Shown: positions 12,623 to 20,100 of the stretch, piece after piece | How the letters are laid out: every line of letters begins with the position of its first letter | Position numbering within the stretch: the stretch's first letter is position 1 | DNA from: Clostridiales bacterium | Lineage (GTDB): Bacteria > Bacillota > Clostridia > Oscillospirales > Acutalibacteraceae | Length of the DNA stretch: 26,739 bases | NCBI GenBank assembly: GCA_021202245.1 | Contig: JAJQDK010000042.1 | Coordinates: 1 to 26,739, forward strand | Reading direction: 5' to 3' | The notes under the pieces: generated by a model | The model's database searches: none | The model's input: the letters and a program-made list of their open reading frames with translations, nothing else | What the model was told of the DNA's origin: nothing | Position numbers and translations under genes: made by a program

Positions 12623-14152
12623 TTAAATTTCAATCATTGCAAAGCTCTGAGCAGACATTTTTACCTTTCCGTCCGAAAATTCAGATTTTCCGATTTCATA
12701 AACTATCCTTCCGCTGTACTCCGTGTTCATTTCAATTTCTCTGCCAAGCGGATTGAAGAACATAACGAGCTTTCCCCTCTTGTAGGCAAACGGAATACTG
12801 CCCTCTTCATAAAACAGTTCAAAGTCGCCGTTGCCCTTTAGGTCATCGTACCTGTGGCGGAGCGCAATAACATCCGTAACCGTCCTGTAAATGCTGTCGG
12901 GGGCGTTCTGCTGATTTTCAACGGTCGGAGCGTCTGCGGACGCGTCGGTCGGAAGATACGGAGTATCGCTCTCTGAAAAGCCGAGATTTTTGCCGCTTGA
13001 CCACTGCATCGGGGTGCGTGAGCCGGTGCGGTGGAATCCGCCCTCCTTGCTTACAAGGTCTTTCTGATATTTCATACCTATTTCGTCGCCGTAGTAAAGG
13101 AACGGAACGCCGGGCATTGTGAATATGAACGCATTAACAAGCTTGATTGCCTGCTTGTCAAGATAAGCCGTGGGACGGGGCATATCGTGATTGTTAGTCA
13201 TAAAGCTGATGTAGCCGTTATCCTTTGTCAGCTCATAGGATGCAAGATATTCATCGGCAAACGCCTTTACATTGCCTCTGCCGTTGGGATTGAACACAGC
13301 CTCATCGCCCCAGCTTCCGCAGCGGAACAGAAGATTGTAGCCGTTGCCTGCGTGGTCAAGGTAAAAGTCCATATGGAATCCTGCGTTGTTGATTGCACGC
13401 TCCGGGTGGCACCATTCGGCAACCATAGCCGCTTCGGGGTATTCCCTGTCAAGCATTTCACGCACGCCGCGCCAAATTTTTGCGGTAGCGATTTTTTCCT
13501 CATCGTTTTTCACAAGAGAATCAGCCATATCAACACGGAAGCCGTCGGCGCCCTTGTCAAGCCAAAAACGCATTACGTCCTTCATTGCCTCGGCTGTTGC
13601 AAGGCAATCGGGATGATTGGACGGAAGCTGCCAGTCGGGATGGGTAATATCGTAAAAGCCGTAGTTCAGGGCAGGCTGTGAGCTGAAAAAGTTTACAAGG
13701 TAATTGCCGTCACGCTCACAAATTCCGCACATAAGCCTGTACTGCGGAGGAGCCTCCCAAGCTGAATTTGTAAACACATAGCGGTTGGAATACTCGTTTT
13801 TCTCAGCCTTTTTTGCTTCCTGAAACCACGGATGAGTGTCTGAGGTGTGGCCCGGAACAAGGTCGAGCAAAATTTTAATTCCCTTTTTGTGTGCCTCGTT
13901 AAACAGATTTTCAAGGTCGTCGTTAGTGCCGTAGCGAGGGGCAACCTGCTTGTAGTTGCGGACGTCATAGCCGGCGTCCATGAACGGCGAATCATAGATG
14001 GGATTGAGCCAGATTGCGTTACAGCCGAGTCCCTTAACATAGTCAAGCTTTTGGATAATTCCGTTAATATCGCCTATACCGTCACCGTTTGTGTCGTAAA
14101 AGCTTTGAGGATAAATTTCGTAAAATACTGCGTCGTTAAGCCATTGCGGCAT
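12623..14152 (-). CDS. GH13 alpha-glycosidase (alpha-glucosidase/amylase-like), cytoplasmic
   Basis: The 509-residue protein has an alpha-amylase family TIM barrel and C-terminal beta domain. It starts VFYEIYPQSFYDTNGDGIGDINGI, shown as VFYEIYPQSF then YDTNGDGIGDINGI. Catalytic residues: nucleophile D208 (DGFRVDMAD), acid/base E246 (MVAEWCHP) and D323 (TNNHDMPR). Region I reads DLVPGHTSDTHPWF, with G where most members have N before H. There is no signal peptide, so it likely acts on imported maltose-, isomaltose- or sucrose-like oligosaccharides. The substrate cannot be read from sequence; QPALNYGFYD differs from typical oligo-1,6-glucosidase QPDLNWENP. I choose the ATG at 14152 because AAGGG lies eight bases upstream; a GTG at 14161 is too close to that site. 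Confidence 0.9.
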   Translation of the reverse strand: MPQWLNDAVFYEIYPQSFYDTNGDGIGDINGIIQKLDYVKGLGCNAIWLNPIYDSPFMDAGYDVRNYKQVAPRYGTNDDLENLFNEAHKKGIKILLDLVPGHTSDTHPWFQEAKKAEKNEYSNRYVFTNSAWEAPPQYRLMCGICERDGNYLVNFFSSQPALNYGFYDITHPDWQLPSNHPDCLATAEAMKDVMRFWLDKGADGFRVDMADSLVKNDEEKIATAKIWRGVREMLDREYPEAAMVAEWCHPERAINNAGFHMDFYLDHAGNGYNLLFRCGSWGDEAVFNPNGRGNVKAFADEYLASYELTKDNGYISFMTNNHDMPRPTAYLDKQAIKLVNAFIFTMPGVPFLYYGDEIGMKYQKDLVSKEGGFHRTGSRTPMQWSSGKNLGFSESDTPYLPTDASADAPTVENQQNAPDSIYRTVTDVIALRHRYDDLKGNGDFELFYEEGSIPFAYKRGKLVMFFNPLGREIEMNTEYSGRIVYEIGKSEFSDGKVKMSAQSFAMIEI

Positions 14153-14189
14153 AAGAAACACCCTTTCCGTATTGTTTTATTTATTTAAA

Positions 14190-14235
14190 GCGGAGCAGCA
14201 AGCGCAGAAAGCGCAAGCTCCGCCGGATTTCGGCG
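14190..14235 (-). promoter_or_regulatory. Mutually exclusive hairpins in the GH13 leader
   Basis: On the minus strand, hairpin 1 is CGCCG-AAATC-CGGCG (14235-14221). Hairpin 2 is GCGGAGC (14223-14217) with GCTCCGC (14196-14190), enclosing an inner GCGC/GCGC stem. They share bases 14221-14223, so full formation of one weakens the other. A short TTTAAAT follows hairpin 2. An attenuation-type control is possible but not proven. Confidence 0.4.
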
Positions 14236-14255
14236 AGAACATCTGCTCTTGCTAT

Positions 14256-14284
14256 ATTTTAACATTTTTAGTATGTGCAGGCAA
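14256..14284 (-). promoter_or_regulatory. Promoter of the GH13 gene
   Basis: On the minus strand: -35 TTGCCT (14284-14279), 17-base spacer, -10 TAAAAT (14261-14256). The leader would be about 95 bases and contains the alternative hairpins. Confidence 0.6.
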
Positions 14285-14329
14285 TACAGAATTATATTAT
14301 TTTCCTGTCATTTTTCCACTAATTATTAC

Positions 14330-14358
14330 TTGCAAATTTTACGAATAAATCATAATAT
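14330..14358 (+). promoter_or_regulatory. Promoter of mecA
   Basis: -35 TTGCAA (14330-14335), 17-base spacer, -10 TAATAT (14353-14358). A TTGACA at 14373-14378 is also present but has no good -10 at the right distance. Confidence 0.5.
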
Positions 14359-14380
14359 GTTAATAACCTATTTGACAATC

Positions 14381-14424
14381 TTAAGCGAGCCTACATCGGA
14401 CTTTGCTCCGAGTTAAATACATCG
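14381..14424 (+). repeat. Imperfect 44-bp direct repeat, copy upstream of mecA
   Basis: This resembles 15028-15070; both read TTAAGC, then CATCGG, CTTTGCTCCG and GTTAAATACA at the same spacing, with one single-base length difference. It includes a TCGGA/TCCGA mini-hairpin and lies in the mecA leader just before its ribosome site. Confidence 0.75.
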
Positions 14425-14443
14425 TTTGCAAGGAGGAGAAGCA

Positions 14444-14998
14444 TTGACCTTTGACAAACTCGATAAAAACAGAGTGCTTATAATATTATGCGAAAAGGAT
14501 TTAGAGGATTTTTCGCTTGATTTTAATACATTAAGCTTTGAGGACGCACATTCACGCAAAATTCTTATGCGTATTTTACAGCTTGCCTGCTTTAAAACAG
14601 GGATTGAGGCGGAGGGCAAAAGCATAGCCGTAGAGGCTCTGCCGCTTAACGGAGAATGTTATATTCTTCTTACGGTCACGCAAAAAAGCCGCCGCACCTA
14701 CAGAATGAAGGAAAACAAAAGGAGTGTGTGTTATTTTCTGGGTGGCAGCGACAATTTTCTTGATGCCGTGGAAAAGCTTTACAAGCAAAATGTGTGCTGC
14801 AACAAAAACTCCGCTTACTGCTACAAGGACAACTACTATCTGATTTTTGACTATCCGTCAATTCCGCGCAAGCTGAGGCGTGTGCTGGGTGAATACGCTC
14901 AAAAATGCGGCGGCAGGGTAAGCGCCGCCCGTATCAGGGAAAACGGAAAAACAGTCTGCACCGTAAACGCCATTGCCCAAATCGGTCAGTGCCTGTAA
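14444..14998 (+). CDS. mecA: MecA-like ClpC adaptor protein
   Basis: MecA proteins deliver substrates to the ClpCP protease; in B. subtilis MecA targets ComK. The 184-residue protein shows the two-part MecA layout. The N-terminal substrate-binding region has VLIILCEKDLEDFSLDFNTL, then HSRKILMRILQLA and a strand ending GECYILLTV. After a short linker comes the C-terminal ClpC-binding domain (about 90-180) with FLDAVEKLYKQN, SAYCYKDNYYLIFDY and RRVLGEYAQKCGG. Similarity to Bacillus MecA is at the pattern level, so the exact substrates are unknown. The start is a TTG at 14444, seven bases after the core of AGGAGGAG. Near-identical repeats flank the gene on both sides. Confidence 0.8.
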   Translation: MTFDKLDKNRVLIILCEKDLEDFSLDFNTLSFEDAHSRKILMRILQLACFKTGIEAEGKSIAVEALPLNGECYILLTVTQKSRRTYRMKENKRSVCYFLGGSDNFLDAVEKLYKQNVCCNKNSAYCYKDNYYLIFDYPSIPRKLRRVLGEYAQKCGGRVSAARIRENGKTVCTVNAIAQIGQCL

Positions 14999-15027
14999 AA
15001 AACAAATCTCGTAATCCGTTGCCGGCA

Positions 15028-15070
15028 TTAAGCTATCTTGCATCGGCTTTGCTCCGGGTTAAATACACCG
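15028..15070 (+). repeat. Imperfect direct repeat, copy downstream of mecA
   Basis: This is the counterpart of 14381-14424, about 30 bases after the mecA stop. It runs directly into the 12-bp perfect hairpin at 15070-15098. Confidence 0.75.
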
Positions 15071-15098
15071 GGGAGAACAGAAAAGCTCTGTTCTCCCC
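15070..15098. other. Perfect 12-bp hairpin without a T-run
   Basis: GGGGAGAACAGA (15070-15081) pairs perfectly with TCTGTTCTCCCC (15087-15098) around AAAGC. Neither strand has a T-run after it, so it is not a standard terminator, although it lies between convergent genes. It may be part of the repeat element or protect mRNA 3' ends. A 12-bp palindrome AGCCGTACGGCT follows at 15102-15113. Confidence 0.7.
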
Positions 15099-15144
15099 TA
15101 AAGCCGTACGGCTGCCGATTAACCTCAGCGGCCGCCTTGTCTGT

Positions 15145-15402
15145 TCAGTTTGTTTCCTCAATCGCCTTTTTTATCTGAGCCTTCAGGCGCTCAAGCGGCG
15201 TGTCCTTTTTGGCTATTATTTCATTAGGTCCCAATTTTTTTGGCTTTATATTTGAAGCTCCCGACTGGCTGTGCATTTGAATTACAATATGCTCATGCTG
15301 AATAAGCGCAAAAAGCTGGCTGAGAGATTTTGCTTCGTCAACAGCCTTTAATAAGCTTTTCTTGGATTTTTTGCTGTAGCCTCTTACGCCGTTTGACGTC
15401 AT
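15145..15402 (-). CDS. Small basic protein of unknown function
   Basis: I do not recognise this 85-residue protein. It is soluble with no signal peptide, strongly basic at the start (TSNGVRGYSKKSKKSLLKAV) and again at the end (DTPLERLKAQIKKAIEE), and looks mostly helical with a short central strand (EHIVIQMHSQ). I choose the ATG at 15402, which has GGGGGA five bases upstream. An in-frame ATG at 15420 would add six residues but lacks a ribosome site. A near-consensus promoter supports a real gene. It is convergent with mecA. Confidence 0.65.
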   Translation of the reverse strand: MTSNGVRGYSKKSKKSLLKAVDEAKSLSQLFALIQHEHIVIQMHSQSGASNIKPKKLGPNEIIAKKDTPLERLKAQIKKAIEETN

Positions 15403-15496
15403 AAAATCCCCCGCTTTCATAAAATCAAAAAACTATTTTGCCGTAAAATTTCCCTCTGTACCAAACCCTTTTCTCAAAAAAAGTCCGCTATAAGGT

Positions 15497-15525
15497 ATTA
15501 TACTTAATTTTTGCTTTATTTTCAA
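15497..15525 (-). promoter_or_regulatory. Promoter of the small unknown gene
   Basis: On the minus strand: -35 TTGAAA (15525-15520), 17-base spacer, consensus -10 TATAAT (15502-15497). The leader is about 90 bases. Confidence 0.75.
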
Positions 15526-15556
15526 TACAATAACGCATAAATTTCGACTTATTTTA

Positions 15557-15585
15557 TTTACAGAAGGAAAAAAGTGTGTTATTCT
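15557..15585 (+). promoter_or_regulatory. Promoter of the GH25 lysozyme gene
   Basis: -35 TTTACA (15557-15562), 17-base spacer, -10 TATTCT (15580-15585). It lies about 70 bases before the gene. Confidence 0.45.
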
Positions 15586-15656
15586 TTTGATAAGCCTTAC
15601 GATATTTTGCCGAAAAATACGAGGTTTTGTCTAAATAACAGAATCGGAGATTTAAT

Positions 15657-16556
15657 ATGAAAAAGCTAATATGCCTGCTTTCTGCCGCCGCGCTGCTTTG
15701 CTCTGCCCTGCTCTGCGGCTGCTCAAGCGGAGAAACAAGTCAAGCCGAAAGCGTGACCTACGCCTCGGCAACCGACACTACCGTTACCACTACGGGAGAA
15801 AAAATACATATCAACGACAGCACTCTCGGAGAAATATGGATTACCGTGCTTGAGGACGTTCCCGTAAACACTCTTGACAATTCCGCCTTTACCGCCGACA
15901 GCACCTTTAAGTATTACAGCGAGAACGGCAAAGCCGCTTCCAAGGAGGGCGTGGATGTTTCCTCATACAACGGAGAAATTGACTGGGAAAAGGTTGCCGA
16001 CTGCGGAGTTGACTTTGCAATGATAAGAATCGGCGGCAGGGGCTACGGCGACGACGGAGAGCTTTATGCCGATGAAACCGCCGTAGAAAACCTGACCGAA
16101 GCCAAAAAAGCCGGAATTGACGTGGGAGTTTACTTCTTCTCTCAGGCAATCACCGCCGAAGAAGCAGTTGAAGAGGCGGACTACGTGCAGACCCTGCTCG
16201 GCGATATTAAGCTTGACTACCCCGTGGCTTACGACTGGGAAATCATCAAGGACGACGAAGCGAGAACCGACGGTGTTTCGGCTGCTCAGGCTACGCAATG
16301 CGCCCGCGCGTTCTGCGACCGAGTTGCAAGCAACGGTTACACGCCTATGATTTACTCACCGAGTCAGGAGCTTTATTTTAAATACGACCTTCAGCAGCTG
16401 TCGGATATTGACATTTGGTACTGCGAATATGCGGACACGCCCACCTTTTACAATCAGTTTTCAATGTGGCAATACTCGTCAACGGCAACGGTTGACGGAA
16501 TTGACGGCGAAACCGACCTGAACATTTGTTTTACAAGCATTGCCGATTACGACTGA
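15657..16556 (+). CDS. GH25 family lysozyme, lipoprotein
   Basis: This 299-residue lipoprotein is predicted to cut the N-acetylmuramyl-glucosaminyl bond of peptidoglycan at the outer face of the membrane. A lipoprotein signal ends in LCGC, giving lipidated C22. A Ser/Thr-rich stretch and a short beta region (IWITVLEDVPVNTLDNSAF) precede the GH25 barrel from about residue 97: GVDVSSYNGEIDWEKV (D100), FAMIRIGGRGY, GVYFFSQAIT, YDWE (D193 and E195, the DxE catalytic pair), YTPMIYS, IWYCEY and the final MWQYSST. The C at lipobox position -2 is less common but tolerated. CGGAG precedes the ATG. luxS begins 42 bases later on the same strand and is probably on the same transcript. Confidence 0.92.
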   Translation: MKKLICLLSAAALLCSALLCGCSSGETSQAESVTYASATDTTVTTTGEKIHINDSTLGEIWITVLEDVPVNTLDNSAFTADSTFKYYSENGKAASKEGVDVSSYNGEIDWEKVADCGVDFAMIRIGGRGYGDDGELYADETAVENLTEAKKAGIDVGVYFFSQAITAEEAVEEADYVQTLLGDIKLDYPVAYDWEIIKDDEARTDGVSAAQATQCARAFCDRVASNGYTPMIYSPSQELYFKYDLQQLSDIDIWYCEYADTPTFYNQFSMWQYSSTATVDGIDGETDLNICFTSIADYD

Positions 16557-16598
16557 ACAAATGAGGATTGGCCAAAGCTATTTTAGGAGTTAAACAGT

Positions 16599-17054
16599 AT
16601 GAAAAGAATTGCAAGCTTTACGATAAACCACAACACACTTAATCCGGGAGTGTATGTTTCAAGGATTGACGGTGACATCACAACCTATGATATGCGCTTT
16701 ATAAAGCCGAACACTCCGCCCTATCTTCCCAATCCTGTTATGCACACGATAGAGCATCTTTTTGCAACCTACGCGCGCAACAGCGAATTTGCCGAAAACG
16801 TGATTTATTTCGGTCCTATGGGCTGCAGAACCGGATTTTACTTTTTGGTAAGGGAGCTTTCCGAGGAACAGGCTCTCGGGCTTATTAAGGAAACAATTAA
16901 AAAATGCGCACGTCACAGCGGAGAAATCCCCGGAGCCGCAAAAATTGAATGTGGAAACTATAAAGAACACGATTTGGACGGCGCCCTGAACGCCTTAAAA
17001 AAATATGATGATTTACTGACCGATTACACCGTTGAGGATTTAAAATACAAATAA
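16599..17054 (+). CDS. luxS: S-ribosylhomocysteine lyase LuxS
   Basis: LuxS converts S-ribosylhomocysteine to homocysteine and the autoinducer-2 precursor DPD, as part of the activated methyl cycle in the cytoplasm. The 151-residue protein has all key residues: the metal ligands H49 and H53 in HTIEHLFATY with catalytic E52, the active-site C76 in GPMGCRTGFY, and the third metal ligand C118 in IECGNYKEHDL. Length is normal (about 150-160). AGGAG lies nine bases before the ATG. The partner enzyme Pfs/MtnN is not in the window. The gene follows the GH25 lysozyme and is closed by a strong bidirectional terminator. Confidence 0.97.
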   Translation: MKRIASFTINHNTLNPGVYVSRIDGDITTYDMRFIKPNTPPYLPNPVMHTIEHLFATYARNSEFAENVIYFGPMGCRTGFYFLVRELSEEQALGLIKETIKKCARHSGEIPGAAKIECGNYKEHDLDGALNALKKYDDLLTDYTVEDLKYK

Positions 17055-17111
17055 ATCTCAGACAGACCCTATCGCATGTCTGCTTTTGCAAACGGCTTGA
17101 TAATAAAAACG

Positions 17112-17145
17112 CTCCCCGGCAGGATACCCTGTCGGGGAGATTTTG
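17112..17145. terminator. Bidirectional terminator between luxS and the LRR gene
   Basis: CTCCCCGGCAGG (17112-17123) and CCTGTCGGGGAG (17128-17139) form a 12-bp stem with one G-T pair and a 4-base loop. ATTTTG follows on the plus strand and CGTTTTTATT on the minus strand. A weaker CAGACA/TGTCTG hairpin sits just after the luxS stop. Confidence 0.9.
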
Positions 17146-17184
17146 TATAAAGCTGAAATACAAATTTGTGCCTGCACCGGCATA

Positions 17185-20100
17185 TTAAGCTATGCCGACA
17201 ACCATTTTTTGAACCGCAGTAGCATCAGCCACTGTCACCGAACCGTCGCCGTTCGCATCGGCAAGGGCAAACTGCTCATCCGAAAAGCTTTGTGAGCCGA
17301 CAACAAATTTTTGAATTGCCGTTGCATCGGAGACGGTTATTTTTCCGTCAAGGCTGACATCTCCGACAATGCAAACCGTTTGCGTATCGGATTCTTCGGT
17401 TGCCACGGCAATGGTTGTTGCAAAAGATTCGGTTGAAGCTTCGGTAGCTGTTGTGCTTGAAGCCTGAGATTCGGATGATTCCTGAGGCAGTGTTGACTCC
17501 TGTGCTTCAGTCTCTGAAGCTGTCGGATCTGTTTCGGCGGGCTCCTCGGGCTCGGCTACCGTTACGGTGCAGGTCTTTATTAAATTTTTGCTTGTATCAC
17601 CGGTTATCGTATACAGAGCTATTGTTGCCGTACCTGTGCCCACTGCTGTTAAAATTCCGTCATCGCTTACGGTAACAACGCTTGTATCAGATGAATTTAT
17701 ATAAAATCCGCTCATCGTTTTTGCATAATTACCCGATGGCGTTGTGGTGTAATTAAGCGGCATAGACTGCCCCGGTGCCATATTTACTTCTGAATCAACT
17801 GTTATTTCGCTTATAAGGTCAACTGCGCGGATATTGTAGGTTGCGTAATCCACGCTTGATACGGTAACGTTTTGCTTCAAAAGGCTGTCGTAGTAAGTGT
17901 AGGTTGAAGTTACCACAGCGGTTATTGTATATAAACCTGCTTTAGTCGGGGTAACTATTCGGGTAGTTGATGTGGAGTCCGCAATCGACATTCCGGAAGG
18001 CAAATCTGACCAGCTTACGCTCGCTATGGTGCTGTATGCCGCAATATCAGCCGGAGTCAAAGACACGGTGGCACCGACCAAAACTACGTGAGCGCCGTCG
18101 GCATCCAATACCGCACCGTTGCTCAAAATTGTAACCTTTTCCTCATCCTCCCATTTGGCAGTCAATGTAATATCCTCGGTTACTTCCGTAAAGAAATTCC
18201 ATTCCCCGTCACCGTTGTACCAACCGAGGAAATTATAACCCGAACGTGTCATATTAGCCGACGGGCGGTAGGCGTAACCGTTTTCAGGCACCTGAATTGA
18301 GGGAATATCCGCAACACCGCACCCGTTATAGGTAACCGTGTAATAAACCGTGCTTTCATCCTCCGAGCCGTCATCCTTTGCGGCAAGCTCGGAATTATAA
18401 TGCCACTCCGCTTTGGTAAGGCAGCTGTTGCCCGTTTCTGAAATATAAATATTTTCCGCTTCTGCTTTGCTTCCGGCAAAATACACATCGGTTATGCTTC
18501 CGCAATCGTAAAAGGCTCTGTCGCTAATGCCCACATTTGCTATACTTACGGGAAGCATAACCTCGTTGACATTCGTACATCCTGCAAAGGCGTATTCCGC
18601 AATGCCGTTTACCTTGGCGGGTATACTGATGCTTGACAAGGATGAACAGTAGGCAAAGGCATATTTTTGAATACTTGTTATTTTTGACGGCAAAACAATA
18701 CTGCTTAAGCTGCTGCATTTGTAAAAGGCGTAGCTTCCTATGCTTGCAACACTTTCGGGGATTGTTATACTCTTTAAATCCGTACACCCGTAAAACGCAT
18801 AGCTACCTAAGCTTGCAACGTCATCGGGAATCGGGATATTTGTTATGCTTGAGCAGCCGGAAAAAGCTGAATTTCCGAAGTCGGTTATACTGTCGGGAAC
18901 GGTCACGCTTGTGAGCTTTGAGCATTTATAAAACGCATAATCGCCTATTTTCGTGACTCCGTTTTCAATAAACACTTCAGCTACGGAAGAACGGTAAGAC
19001 GCCCAAGGCACTGAGGCGGCAGTTACGGAAGTATATGAGGTCATTTCACCTTCGCCGAAAATATATAACGCACCGCTTTTGTACAGCTTCCAATACACCG
19101 TTTCTCCGCAGGAACCGCTGTACGGATACGCCGAGGTCTGTTCCTTGTCAAAATCCGAAAAGGTTATACTTGTCAGTGCAGAACAGCTTGCAAAAGCGTT
19201 TAAGCCGATATTTGTTACGCTGCTCGGCACAGCAACACTCACAAGATTCGCACAGCTTTCAAAGGCGTTGTTTTCTATAACGGCTATTCCTTCCGGTACG
19301 GTTACGCTTGTAATACTGTCACAGTTGTAAAAAGCATATCCACCTATGCTTTCAGCGTTGCTCGGAATTATTATATTCGTAAGGTTTTTGCAGTTGTAAA
19401 AAGCAAAATTGCTTATTACAGCGGTTTCAGCTGAGATTTCCGCACTTTTCAGGCTTGTGCAATTATAAAAAATGCCGTCTCCTATGCTTACCGCACTGTC
19501 GGGAAGTGTTATGCTTTCAAGACTTGTACAGTCGGAAAACGCATATTTACCTATGCTTTCTACGCTGCTTCCGATTGTTATGTCCCTTAGATTTGAACAC
19601 CTGATGAACGCATAATCCCCTATGCCGGTTACACCGCTTCCTATTGATACACTTACAAGATTTTCACAATCGGAAAACGCACGATTGTCTATGTTCGTTA
19701 CACTGTCGCCTATTGTAACGCTTATAAGGCTTGCACAGCCGGAAAAGGCATAATTGGCAATTTCCAAAGCGGCGTTGTCCGGAATTATTATGCTCTCCAA
19801 GCTTATGCAGTCGCTGAAAGCATATCCGTCCACACTCACCAAGCTGTCGGGGACTGTGAACTCCTTATCGGTTTTGCTTGCCGGATAAAGAATAAGCTGG
19901 GTCAAATCTTTATTATAAAGAACTCCGTCAACCGATGCATAGCTGTCATTATCTTCCGAAACCGCTATGCTTTCAAGCGCTGTGCAGCCCTCAAAGGCAT
20001 TGCCCCCTATGCTCGTTACGCTGTCGGGGATAACTATATTTGTAAGGCTTGTGCAGTCTCTGAAGGCATATTCGTCTATGCTTGTAACTCCTTGCGGAAT

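Noticed and set aside
13031..13681. 216-codon plus-strand open frame opposite the GH13 gene
   Set aside because: It is a shadow of the catalytic barrel on the opposite strand, with no supporting start site.
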